From Elioraea sp964533585 (GTDB lineage: Bacteria; Pseudomonadota; Alphaproteobacteria; Acetobacterales; Acetobacteraceae): DNA of 13,703 nt. This document shows, piece by piece, positions 1 to 6,391 of the stretch. Under the pieces are notes generated by a model, which saw only the letters and a program-made list of their open reading frames with translations, was not told where the DNA came from and searched no databases. The stretch's first letter is position 1, and each line of letters begins with the position of its first letter. The translations under genes and the position numbers were made by a program. Location: positions 1 through 13,703 of the forward strand of contig CAZHMM010000104.1 in the NCBI GenBank assembly GCA_964533585.1. The letters are read 5' to 3'.

Positions 1-1079
1 GGCGAGACCCGCCTCACATGCGCGACGATGTCGCGCTCCGCGTAGATCTTGAGCGCCTCGACGCCAACCGCGCAGGCGACGGGATGCCCGCCATAGGTGA
101 AGCCGTGGCCGAAGCTGCCGTTCTTCCTGCTGCCCTCGATCAGCGTCTCGTGGATCTCGGCGTTGATCAGCGTCGCGCTGAGCGGCTGGTAGGAGGCGGT
201 GAGCTGCTTGGCGCAGGTCAGGATGTCGGGCGCGATGCCGTAGGTGTCGCAGCCCCACATGTTGCCGGTGCGGCCGAACCCGCAGATCACCTCGTCGGCG
301 ACGAACAGGATGTCGTGCTGCTTCAGGATCGGCTGGATCAGGTCGAAATAGCCCTTGGGCGGCGTGATCGCGCCGCCGCCGCCCTGCACCGGCTCGGCGA
401 AGAACGCGGCGATGGTCTCCGCGCCCTCCTTCTGGATCAGCGCCTCCAGATTGGCCGCCATCCGCGCGCTGAACTGCTCCTCGCTCTCGCCGTCGGTGTG
501 GAAGCGGTAGTAGTTCGGGTTGTCGATGTGCAGGAAGCGGTCGCCGAAGGGCAGGTCGAAATCCGCGTGCATGTGCGGCTGGCCCGACAGCGAGGCGGCC
601 GCGACCGTGTTGCCGTGATAGCCGCGGATGCGGCCGATCAGCTTCTTCTTCCTGGGCCGGCCGCGCAGGTTGTTGTAGTACCAGATCATCTTGATCGCGG
701 CGTCGTTCGCCTCCGATCCCGAGCACTGGAACGCCGCGCGCGCGAGCCGCTTGCCGTCCCTCGATTTCGGCGCCAGCGCGAGCAGGCGCTCGGCGAGCTC
801 GATCGCCGGCTCATGTCCCTTCTGGAAGAAGGTGTGGTAGTAGGGCAGCGTCAGCAGCTGCTTGTAGGCGGCATCCGCCAGCCGCTTCTCGCTGAAGCCG
901 AGCGAGGCGCACCACAGCCCGGCCATCGCCTCGATGTACTCGCGGCCCTCGACGTCCCAGACGCGGCAGCCCTCGCCGCGCGCGACGATCATGCCGCCCT
1001 CGCGGCTGAACGCGTCGAGGTCGCTCTGCTGATGCACCAGCGAGGCGATGTCGCGGGCGTGCAGGGAGTTGGGGATCAT
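1..1079 (-). CDS. Class III (omega) aminotransferase, PLP-dependent; C-terminus cut by window edge
   Basis: Reading right to left from ATG 1077-1079, the frame stays open for about 359 codons and leaves the window, so perhaps 90-100 C-terminal residues are missing compared with the usual ~450. The start MIPNSLHARD has an AGGAGG box about 6 nt upstream. Family landmarks: AMAGLWC near residues 52-58; CSGSEANDAA (PLP phosphate contact) near 119-128; GYHGNT near 154-159; FFAEPVQGGGG; VADEVICGFGRTG, with Asp262 as the expected contact to the PLP ring nitrogen; CAKQLTASYQPLSA, with Lys291 as the Schiff-base lysine. Such enzymes move an amino group from an omega-amine or beta-amino acid (putrescine, beta-alanine and similar) to pyruvate or another keto acid, in the cytoplasm. 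The AMAGLWC and DEVICGFGRTG pattern resembles SpuC-like polyamine or beta-alanine:pyruvate transaminases, but the substrate cannot be fixed from sequence. It lies 67 bp downstream of the glycosyltransferase on the same strand and may share its transcript. Confidence 0.93.
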   Translation of the reverse strand, partial: MIPNSLHARDIASLVHQQSDLDAFSREGGMIVARGEGCRVWDVEGREYIEAMAGLWCASLGFSEKRLADAAYKQLLTLPYYHTFFQKGHEPAIELAERLLALAPKSRDGKRLARAAFQCSGSEANDAAIKMIWYYNNLRGRPRKKKLIGRIRGYHGNTVAAASLSGQPHMHADFDLPFGDRFLHIDNPNYYRFHTDGESEEQFSARMAANLEALIQKEGAETIAAFFAEPVQGGGGAITPPKGYFDLIQPILKQHDILFVADEVICGFGRTGNMWGCDTYGIAPDILTCAKQLTASYQPLSATLINAEIHETLIEGSRKNGSFGHGFTYGGHPVACAVGVEALKIYAERDIVAHVRRVS

Positions 1080-1133
1080 GACGTCCTCCTCTCGGCTCTC
1101 GCCCGCAGTCTCGCGCCGGCGCAGGCCGGTGAC

Positions 1134-1147
1134 AACCGGGGCCGGTT
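1134..1147. repeat. Short palindrome AACCGG-GG-CCGGTT at the glycosyltransferase stop
   Basis: A perfect 6-bp inverted repeat with a 2-nt centre abuts the glycosyltransferase stop codon (TGA, minus, 1147-1149). A further CCGGT copy at 1126-1130 could pair with the ACCGG at 1135-1139 instead. It may be a weak transcription-end or mRNA-end structure, but there is no T-run and the centre is too tight for a normal hairpin, so a terminator call is not justified. Confidence 0.25.
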
Positions 1148-2286
1148 CAGAGCAGTTCGCGGTACACGTCGAGCGTCGCCGCGCACATCCGTTCGGTGGT
1201 GTAGCGGGCGAGCACCGCCTCGCGCGCCTGTCCGCCAAGCGCCGCGCGGGCCTCGTCGTCGAGCGACAGCGCGTGATCCAGCGCGGCGGCCAGCGCGGCG
1301 GCATCCCCGGGCGGCACCAGCCAGCCGGTCTCGTCCGGCGAAACGGTCTCCACCGCCCCGCCATGCGCGGTCGCCACCACGGGCCGTCCCATCGCCTGCG
1401 CCTCCACCACGACGCGGCCGAACGCCTCCGGTTCGATCGAGGCGCTGACCGCGACATCGGCCAGCATCAGTGCGGCCGGCATGTCGGGGCAGTCGCCGAC
1501 GATGCGCACACGCCGCCCGAGCCCCAGCCGCTCCGCCAGCGCCTCAAGCCCGGCCCGGTAGCCGTGCCGTCCCTGGTCGTCGCCCGCCAGAACCGCGACC
1601 GCGTCGCGGCGCTGCATCCGCGCGAGCGCCTCGATGAGCACCTCCTGGCCCTTCCATCGCGTGAGCCGCCCCGGCAACAGCACGACGGGCGCGTCGTCGG
1701 GGATCCGCCAGGCGCGCGCGAGCTTCACGATCCGCTCGCCGGAGACGATTGCGGGATCGAAGCGACGCGGATCCACACCACGCGGAATGATCCGCACGCG
1801 CGCGGGGTCGGTGCCGTGGCGCGCCATCAGGTGCTCGGCGATGAAGGCGCTGATCGCGATCACCCGCTCGCCCGACGCCATCACCGCGTTGTAGCGGCGC
1901 TTCAGCGCAAAGCCCTCGTTGTAGGTGCCGTGATAGGTCGTCACCCAGCGCGCGCCGGTGCGGCGGACCGCGAGCCGCGCGCTCCAGGCCGGCGCGCGCG
2001 AGCGGGCATGCACGATGTCGATGCGGTGGTCGCGGATCAGCGCGGCGAGCTTCGCGGCGTTGCGCCACATCACCCAGAGGTCCTTGGAGGCGAGAGGCAG
2101 GGCGATATGCTCGGCGCCGAGATGGGTCAGCTCCGGCACCAGCCGCCCGCCGGCCGAGGCGACGAACGCCCGGAACCCAGCCCGCACCAGCGCCTCGGCG
2201 ACCTCGATCGTGCCGCGCTCCACGCCGCCCGTCTCCAGCATCGGCAGGACCTGGAGCACCGCGGGTGGGAGCGAATCGGCGGACAT
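1147..2286 (-). CDS. Glycosyltransferase family 4 (GT-B fold)
   Basis: A 379-residue cytoplasmic or membrane-peripheral glycosyltransferase expected to move a sugar from a nucleotide-sugar donor onto a lipid-linked or polysaccharide acceptor. The N-terminal Rossmann half carries the glycine-rich LETGGVERGTIEVAEAL (about 17-33), typical of GT4 enzymes. The C-terminal half has PGRLTRWKGQ (Arg207 and Lys212 at the donor phosphate site) and EPEAFGRVVVEAQAMG, giving the EX7E pair Glu287/Glu295. Length is normal for GT4. Start choice: ATG 2284-2286 (MSADSLPP) is preferred over an in-frame GTG at 2302-2304, which would add six residues; neither has a convincing Shine-Dalgarno box. It is divergent from the hydrolase at 2334 and upstream of the aminotransferase. 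Lipopolysaccharide or exopolysaccharide synthesis is the usual role, but there is no polysaccharide cluster here to confirm it. Confidence 0.93.
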   Translation of the reverse strand: MSADSLPPAVLQVLPMLETGGVERGTIEVAEALVRAGFRAFVASAGGRLVPELTHLGAEHIALPLASKDLWVMWRNAAKLAALIRDHRIDIVHARSRAPAWSARLAVRRTGARWVTTYHGTYNEGFALKRRYNAVMASGERVIAISAFIAEHLMARHGTDPARVRIIPRGVDPRRFDPAIVSGERIVKLARAWRIPDDAPVVLLPGRLTRWKGQEVLIEALARMQRRDAVAVLAGDDQGRHGYRAGLEALAERLGLGRRVRIVGDCPDMPAALMLADVAVSASIEPEAFGRVVVEAQAMGRPVVATAHGGAVETVSPDETGWLVPPGDAAALAAALDHALSLDDEARAALGGQAREAVLARYTTERMCAATLDVYRELL

Positions 2287-2333
2287 TCCATGGCGTGATA
2301 GCACGCAGGCTGGACGCGGACAGGGAGTCTCGG

Positions 2334-3089
2334 ATGGACGGATACGCGATGCTGGACGGGCCGCACGGCCGGATCGCCCATGTGGCGAGTCCCGGCCGCG
2401 CGCCGACGGTGCTGTTCCTCGGCGGGCTGCGCAGCGACATGACCGGCACCAAGGCGGCCTTCCTGGAGGCGTGGTGCCGCGCGCGCGGCCAGGCGTTCCT
2501 GCGCTTCGACTACACCGGCCACGGCGCCTCGGCGGGCCGCTTCGAGGACGGCACGATCGGCGCCTGGTCGGCCGACGCGCTCGCCGTGCTGGACCGGCTG
2601 ACCGAAGGCCCCGTCATCCTGGTCGGCTCCTCGATGGGTGGCTGGGCGATGCTCAACGTGGCCCTCGCCCGCCCGGACCGAGTGGCCGCCCTGGTCGGGA
2701 TCGCTGCCGCGCCCGACTTCACCGAGGACCTGCTGTGGGACCGCTGGGACGCGGAGCGGCGCGCCACGCTGCTGTTCGACGGGGTGGTGCGCGAGCCCAA
2801 CCCCTACGATCCGGCGGGCTACGCCTATACGCGCGCGCTGATCGAGGACGGGCGGCGGCATCTCCGCCTGCGCGCGCCGATCCCGCTCGCCTGTCCGGTC
2901 CGGCTGCTGCACGGCCAGCGGGACGATGCGGTGCCGTGGCAGACCAGCCTGCGTCTCGCCGAGTGCCTCGCCGCCGGGGACGTGCAGGTGACGCTGATCA
3001 AGGACGGCGACCACCGGCTGTCGCGCGAGGCCGACCTGTCACTGCTGGGCCGCACCCTCGCCGCGCTCCTCGGCGAGGATGGCGGCTAG
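2334..3089 (+). CDS. Alpha/beta hydrolase, ABHD10-like serine hydrolase
   Basis: A 251-residue cytoplasmic alpha/beta-hydrolase. FLGGLRSDMTGTKA (28-41) and FDYTGHGAS (58-66) match the oxyanion-loop and strand regions of ABHD10-type thioesterase/esterases. The nucleophile elbow GSSMGG gives Ser100, HGQRDDAVPW gives the acid Asp197, and DGDHRLS gives His227, so the triad is complete. There is no signal peptide. ATG 2334 was chosen because AGGGAG sits 6 nt upstream; the open frame extends back to 2265, but that would run into the divergent glycosyltransferase and adds an unconserved-looking Arg-rich stretch. The relatives known from animals are acyl-protein thioesterases or esterases; the bacterial substrate is unknown. 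The 3' end overlaps the convergent SDR gene by 51 bp (3039-3089). Stop is TAG. Confidence 0.93.
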   Translation: MDGYAMLDGPHGRIAHVASPGRAPTVLFLGGLRSDMTGTKAAFLEAWCRARGQAFLRFDYTGHGASAGRFEDGTIGAWSADALAVLDRLTEGPVILVGSSMGGWAMLNVALARPDRVAALVGIAAAPDFTEDLLWDRWDAERRATLLFDGVVREPNPYDPAGYAYTRALIEDGRRHLRLRAPIPLACPVRLLHGQRDDAVPWQTSLRLAECLAAGDVQVTLIKDGDHRLSREADLSLLGRTLAALLGEDGG

Positions 3090-3932
3090 ACCCTCCCGAT
3101 AGCTCGGGTAGCGCGGCGTCCAGCCGGTCGCCGCCTTGGTGATCGCGTTCGCCACCTTGCGGTTCTCGGCCCAGAACGACAGCGCCATGGGCGACATCGT
3201 GCGCGCCGCGTCCTCGAACGGCACCTCCGGCGGAGGCGGCACGCCGAGCAGCCGCGCCGCGTCCGCGATCACCTCGGCCGAGGGCGCGGGCAGGTCGTCG
3301 GCGCCGTGCAGCACGCGCACACCCTCGCCCGGTCGCGCCATCGCCGCGAGCACGAGTTCGGCGATGTCGGCCACATGGATGCGGCTGAAGGCGTGGCCTG
3401 GCTTGACGATGCGCCGCGCCCGCCCGCCGCGGACGTCATCCAGCGCCGACCGTCCCGGCCCGTAGATGCCGGCGAGCCGGATCAGGTCGAGGGCGGCGCC
3501 GCACCGGCGCGCCACGGTCTCCCAGGCCTGCTCGGCGGCCCGGCGCCGTCGGCTGCGGTCCTGGCCCGGGGCCGGCGCCGTCGCCTCGTCCACCCAGGCG
3601 CCGCCGCGGTCGCCATACACGCCGGTGGTCGAGAGATAGCCGACCCAACGCAGCGCGGGCGCGGCGGCGATCGCGTCTCCATGCACGGACAGCACCGGAT
3701 CGCCCGCTGCCTCCGGAGCGGCGGTCGCGAGCAGATGCGTCCCCGTGGCCAGGGCCGCCGCCGCATCAGCGAACGCCGCCAGGCCGATTCCGTCCTCCGT
3801 CAGTGCCCGCGCCTCGGCCCGCACAGGATCGCGCGTGACGACCGTGACCTGCCAGCCGGCAGCGCGCGCGGCACGCGCCACCGCGCCGCCGCTGAAGCCG
3901 AGGCCGAACACGAGCAGGTGTCCTTTCTCCAT
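3039..3932 (-). CDS. Atypical/extended SDR, NAD(P)-dependent epimerase-like (YeeZ-type)
   Basis: A 297-residue cytoplasmic Rossmann protein beginning MEKGHLLVFGLGFSGGAVAR, with GxGxxG at Gly10, Gly12 and Gly15. GYLSTTGVYGDRGG (98-111) followed by WVDEA (113-117) and LIRLAGIYGPGRS (150-161) are hallmarks of extended/atypical SDRs of the YeeZ and NAD-epimerase type. FSRIHVADIA (182-191) is the usual post-catalytic strand. The classical YxxxK is not evident; where the Lys is expected there is an Arg-rich DRSRRRRAAEQ (125-135), so enzymatic activity is uncertain. The start is ATG 3930-3932, with only a weak AGGCGG upstream. A much longer open frame continues upstream to 5630 but crosses the antisense of the TPR gene and is not real. 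It is divergent from the TPR gene and convergent, with overlap, to the hydrolase. Confidence 0.88.
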   Translation of the reverse strand: MEKGHLLVFGLGFSGGAVARAARAAGWQVTVVTRDPVRAEARALTEDGIGLAAFADAAAALATGTHLLATAAPEAAGDPVLSVHGDAIAAAPALRWVGYLSTTGVYGDRGGAWVDEATAPAPGQDRSRRRRAAEQAWETVARRCGAALDLIRLAGIYGPGRSALDDVRGGRARRIVKPGHAFSRIHVADIAELVLAAMARPGEGVRVLHGADDLPAPSAEVIADAARLLGVPPPPEVPFEDAARTMSPMALSFWAENRKVANAITKAATGWTPRYPSYREGLAAILAEERGEGAAQQ

Positions 3933-3943
3933 GCCGCCTGCGC

Positions 3944-3949
3944 TACCAT
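3944..3949 (+). promoter_or_regulatory. Possible -10 element (TACCAT) in the 47-bp divergent gap
   Basis: TACCAT matches the sigma-70 -10 consensus at four of six positions and lies about 30 nt ahead of the TPR leader. There is no good -35 at the right distance, so this is only a candidate. The gap between the SDR start (3932) and the TPR leader (about 3980) is so short that any promoters for the two divergent genes must overlap each other or the coding sequences. Confidence 0.2.
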
Positions 3950-3979
3950 GGCGCGAGACATCCGACGAGGAGCAACCTG

Positions 3980-4165
3980 CTGGCCACCCGTCTTGCCGTG
4001 CTGACCCTGCTCGTCGTGCTCGCCGGCGGCGCGTGGTGGTTCGCCACCCCTGAGCCAGCCCCCGTGGCGAGCGCGCCGCCACCCGCACCAGCCGTGGCGC
4101 CGGAGCCGCCCGCGGCGCCGGCGGCAGAGGCCGCCGCCGCGGACGAGCCGGCCGGCTCGGATTAA
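3980..4165 (+). CDS. Membrane-anchor and Pro/Ala-rich leader, probably the severed N-terminus of the TPR protein
   Basis: In the same frame as the TPR gene downstream, this stretch encodes about 61 residues. A basic start (LATRLAV) is followed by a hydrophobic run, LTLLVVLAGGAWWF, then a Pro/Ala/Glu-rich segment (PEPAPVASAPPPAPAV and onward) ending GSD-TAA at 4163-4165. This is the layout of a signal anchor plus flexible periplasmic linker. No ATG, GTG or TTG lies at the expected place. A GAGGAG box at 3967-3972 is 7 nt before CTG 3980 (4 nt before CTG 3977), so CTG is the best-placed start; GTG 3998 is the nearest ordinary start but has no Shine-Dalgarno box. Only three codons lie between its TAA and the ATG of the TPR gene. 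It is either a decayed N-terminus or a separately translated small membrane peptide. Confidence 0.45.
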   Translation: MATRLAVLTLLVVLAGGAWWFATPEPAPVASAPPPAPAVAPEPPAAPAAEAAAADEPAGSD

Positions 4166-4174
4166 GAACGCGGC

Positions 4175-4819
4175 ATGGGGCTCGCCGTGATCGACCCCGC
4201 GCGTGCCCATGCCGAGGCCGAGCGCTGGGCGCGTGAGGGCGGAGGCGACGCGGCCCGGCCCTGCGCCGCGACCGCGCGGCGCCAGCTCGGCGAGACCGAG
4301 CGTGCGACGGAGATCCTCGAAGCGCTCGGCCGCGACGCGCTCGCGCCCGCTGATGCCAGGGCCGCGCTGCTTGCCCAGGCGAGCGAGCTCTGGCTCGCGC
4401 TGGGCCGGCCTGACCGCGCCTATGCTGCGGCGACGCTCGGCCTTGCCGCCCGCGCGGATGATCCCGACCTGCTGACCGACCGCGCGATCGCGGCGGCGAG
4501 CCAGGGCCGGTTCGACGAGGCGGTGGACGATCTGTCGCGGGTGGTCGATCTGCGCCCCGACCGCGCCGAGCCCCTGGTGCTGCGCGCCTCGGCCTGGCGC
4601 CAACTGGGCCAGAAGCCGTTGGCCGAGGACGATCTGGCGCGCGCGCTGGCGATCCATCCGTCGAACCCGGACGCCCTGCTGGAACGCGGCCTGTTGCGGC
4701 GCGACCAGCGCGACCTCGCCGCGGCGCGCGCGGACTGGGAAACGGCGATCCGCCTGTCGCCGGAGAGTGCCGCAGCCGAGCTCGCGCGCGACCATCTCGC
4801 GGCACTCGACGAGCGCTGA
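4175..4819 (+). CDS. Tetratricopeptide-repeat protein
   Basis: The 214-residue frame opens at ATG 4175 and has about four TPR-like helical pairs: roughly 63-96, 97-130 (RAIAAASQGRFDEAVDDL), 131-164 (RASAWRQLGQKPLAEDDL) and 165-198 (RGLLRRDQRDLAAARADW). The pattern of small residue at position 8, Gly or small at 9-10, and a closing Pro (RPDR, HPSN, SPES) is typical. TPR domains bind protein partners; no enzyme motif is present. As annotated it lacks any export signal and begins abruptly with MGLAVIDPARAHAEAERWAR. The ATG has no good Shine-Dalgarno box. The frame continues upstream through one TAA (4163-4165) into a signal-anchor and linker segment, so the intact ancestor was probably a ~275-residue envelope protein facing the periplasm. 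It converges with the caspase gene across a shared palindrome. Stop is TGA. Confidence 0.8.
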   Translation: MGLAVIDPARAHAEAERWAREGGGDAARPCAATARRQLGETERATEILEALGRDALAPADARAALLAQASELWLALGRPDRAYAAATLGLAARADDPDLLTDRAIAAASQGRFDEAVDDLSRVVDLRPDRAEPLVLRASAWRQLGQKPLAEDDLARALAIHPSNPDALLERGLLRRDQRDLAAARADWETAIRLSPESAAAELARDHLAALDER

Positions 4820-4838
4820 CCGGCAGGCCGGCGGTCAG
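4816..4838. terminator. Bidirectional hairpin containing both convergent stop codons
   Basis: CTGACCG (4816-4822) and CGGTCAG (4832-4838) form a perfect 7-bp inverted repeat around a 9-nt loop. The left arm contains the TPR TGA (4817-4819). The right arm contains, on the minus strand, the TGA (4835-4837) that ends the extended caspase frame. Its position between two convergent genes suits a shared transcription or mRNA-end structure. No T-tract follows on either strand, so intrinsic termination is unproven. Confidence 0.4.
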
Positions 4839-5002
4839 TCGGCCGCAAGCACCCGCACGGTCACGACCAGCCTTCCTTCCGGAATCGTGTCGATAGTGAA
4901 GCGATCCTCGCCCTGGAAGCCGAGCCTGGGCGTGTAGCGGACGGTCGGGTTGTCGATCGTCACCTCGCCGTTGCCCGGCCGGTCGCTCAGCCAGATCTGG
5001 AT
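4835..5002 (-). pseudogene. Severed C-terminal tail of the caspase-family gene, after an in-frame TAA
   Basis: Directly after TAA 5003-5005, in the same frame, 55 further codons run to TGA 4835-4837. They read like real protein: alternating hydrophobic strands (IQIWLSDRPGNGEVTI, then VRYTPRLGFQGEDRFTI, then GRLVVTVRVLAAD). The RYTP..GF.G.DRF pattern is common in small bacterial Ig-like/cadherin-like beta-sandwich modules. Codon use is as GC3-rich as in neighbouring genes. The natural TGA sits inside the palindrome shared with the convergent TPR gene, which supports this as the original gene end. With the stop removed, the product would be 499 residues rather than 443. Confidence 0.7.
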
Positions 5003-6334
5003 TTAGCGCGACTGGAACTGGGGATCGCGATAGAGCGTCAGGCTGCAGAGCGCGCCGGTGTTGCGCATCTCGATCCATCCCGGCGCGCCGGCCGCGCGGT
5101 CCATGCCGGCATGCACCACGGTGACGCAGCGGGGATCGGCCGGGGCCTGACGAGGGGCGGCCGGCGGCGGCGCGGGCGGGCGGACGAGCGCGGTCTGGCG
5201 CTGCGGCTCGGGTGCCGGCGCCGGCGCGGTCTGGCGGGGCGGCGAGGGGGGAGGCTGCGGAGCCGCGGCCGGTGAGGCTGGCGGCGGCCGCGGCGGCGGG
5301 GCCGGTGGAGTGGGTGGCGCCGCAGACGTGGCCGGCGGGGAAGGCGGGTCGGCCCGGCTGATGCCGCGCGAGCCGGAGAGGCCGGCGATCCTGGTGCGCG
5401 CGAGATCGGTGAACACGCCGTTCGGGTAGCGGCGCAGGTAGGCCTCGAACTCCTCCGGGTTGCGGCTGTCGCGGATGCTCTCCCAGAACAGACGCTCGGT
5501 TGCGGGGTCGGCGGTGGGCGATGCCGTCGGGGCAGGTTGCGGCGCCTCGGCGGGCAGGGCGGCGACCGCCGGGGCGCGCGGCGCGGCGGGGCGGAAGTAG
5601 AACTCGCCCTCCAGGCTTGCGTTCTCCCACGGAATCTGCGCCCCGCCCGTCGCCTCGCGCACGGTCTGGCGCACCCGGCCCAGCATCGGCCGCACCTCCA
5701 GCCCCTCGGTCTCGATGTGGCGCAGCAGCGCGCCGGTGAACGGACTGTTCCGCCCGGTGCCGTCCTGCGCCACCGTGCCCGGCGCGGTCGAGAATGCCAC
5801 CAGCGTGCCCACCGGACCCCGCACCGCCGCGAGGCCCGTGCCCGCGATGCCGCGTCCGCTCTGGGCCGCCAGCCGGATCCGGAACGGGTTGTCGCGGCAG
5901 GCATCGAGAAACAGCAGGATCACGCGCGCCCGCCCGTCGAGCTGCGTCATCACCGCATCGACATCGACGGTCTCGAACGGCAGGTCGCGGTCGGAGCGGA
6001 TCGCGGCCGAGACCGGGATGAGGTGGTTGCGCCCTGCCACCTCGACCGCGTGGCCCGCGTAGAACAGCATCGCCGCCTCGGCCCCCACCGCGCGATCGCC
6101 GAACCGGCGGATCGCGCGTTCAAGGCCGATGCGATCGGCGTCCACCACCAGTTCGCTGTCGAAGCCGAGCCGGGTCAGCGCGGCGTGGATGTCGGTCGCG
6201 TCGTTCGCCGGGTTCTCGAGCGGCGGCGCCTCGACATAGGCGCCGTTGCCGATCACCAGCGCCACGCGCTGCGCAAGCGCCGCCGTGCCCCAGGCGAGCA
6301 CCAACGCGAGCGCCAGGATCAAGGATCGTGCCAT
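5003..6334 (-). CDS. Secreted caspase-family (peptidase C14-like) protein, truncated by in-frame TAA
   Basis: A 443-residue exported protein. A signal peptide at 1-21 (hydrophobic LILALALVLAW, cleavage after ALA before Gln22) precedes a caspase/metacaspase-type domain at about 23-248. This begins RVALVIGNGAY and carries the catalytic pair His95 (FYAGHAVEV) and Cys146 (LFLDACRDNPF). Residues 281-317 hold the FWESIRDSRNPEEFEAYLRRYPNGVF-type segment often found after such domains (seen here in 283-308). A long Pro/Ala-rich linker spans about 329-405, and then a C-terminal domain starts (CVTVVHAGMD, then IEMRNTGALCSLTLYRDPQFQSR). That domain stops at TAA 5003-5005 in mid-fold and continues in frame for 55 codons. 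Bacterial homologues are presumed cysteine peptidases acting in the periplasm or outside the cell; no target is known. The gene lies 57 bp downstream of the GST gene on the same strand. The start has only a weak Shine-Dalgarno box. Confidence 0.88.
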   Translation of the reverse strand: MARSLILALALVLAWGTAALAQRVALVIGNGAYVEAPPLENPANDATDIHAALTRLGFDSELVVDADRIGLERAIRRFGDRAVGAEAAMLFYAGHAVEVAGRNHLIPVSAAIRSDRDLPFETVDVDAVMTQLDGRARVILLFLDACRDNPFRIRLAAQSGRGIAGTGLAAVRGPVGTLVAFSTAPGTVAQDGTGRNSPFTGALLRHIETEGLEVRPMLGRVRQTVREATGGAQIPWENASLEGEFYFRPAAPRAPAVAALPAEAPQPAPTASPTADPATERLFWESIRDSRNPEEFEAYLRRYPNGVFTDLARTRIAGLSGSRGISRADPPSPPATSAAPPTPPAPPPRPPPASPAAAPQPPPSPPRQTAPAPAPEPQRQTALVRPPAPPPAAPRQAPADPRCVTVVHAGMDRAAGAPGWIEMRNTGALCSLTLYRDPQFQSR

Positions 6335-6391
6335 GCGCGTCGATTCCGCCGCCGTATCGGCCGGCGGGTCAACCCTGAACTGCGCCAGGGG

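Noticed and set aside
18..2298. Long plus-strand open frames across the aminotransferase and glycosyltransferase
   Set aside because: Both are opposite genes with full sets of catalytic motifs. The plus-strand translations are Arg/Ala/His-rich and resemble no family.
2265..2333. Upstream start for the hydrolase (23 extra residues)
   Set aside because: It would overlap the divergent glycosyltransferase start. The AGGGAG box at 2322-2327 fits ATG 2334.
5220..5350. Short GC-rich repeats in the caspase gene
   Set aside because: They come from the Pro/Ala-rich linker codons (CCG, CCC, GCC) and are not a DNA repeat element.
3933..5630. Upstream extension of the SDR frame giving an 863-residue protein
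   Set aside because: It is antisense to the TPR gene and out of frame with the caspase gene. The residues are low-complexity Arg/Pro/Ala, whereas a clean Rossmann start begins at Met 3930-3932.
6358..6386. TTGACC on the minus strand upstream of the caspase gene as a -35 element
   Set aside because: The -35-like hexamer is good, but the only -10 at suitable spacing (CGGAAT) is poor and would leave a leader of just a few bases, so it was not called as a promoter.
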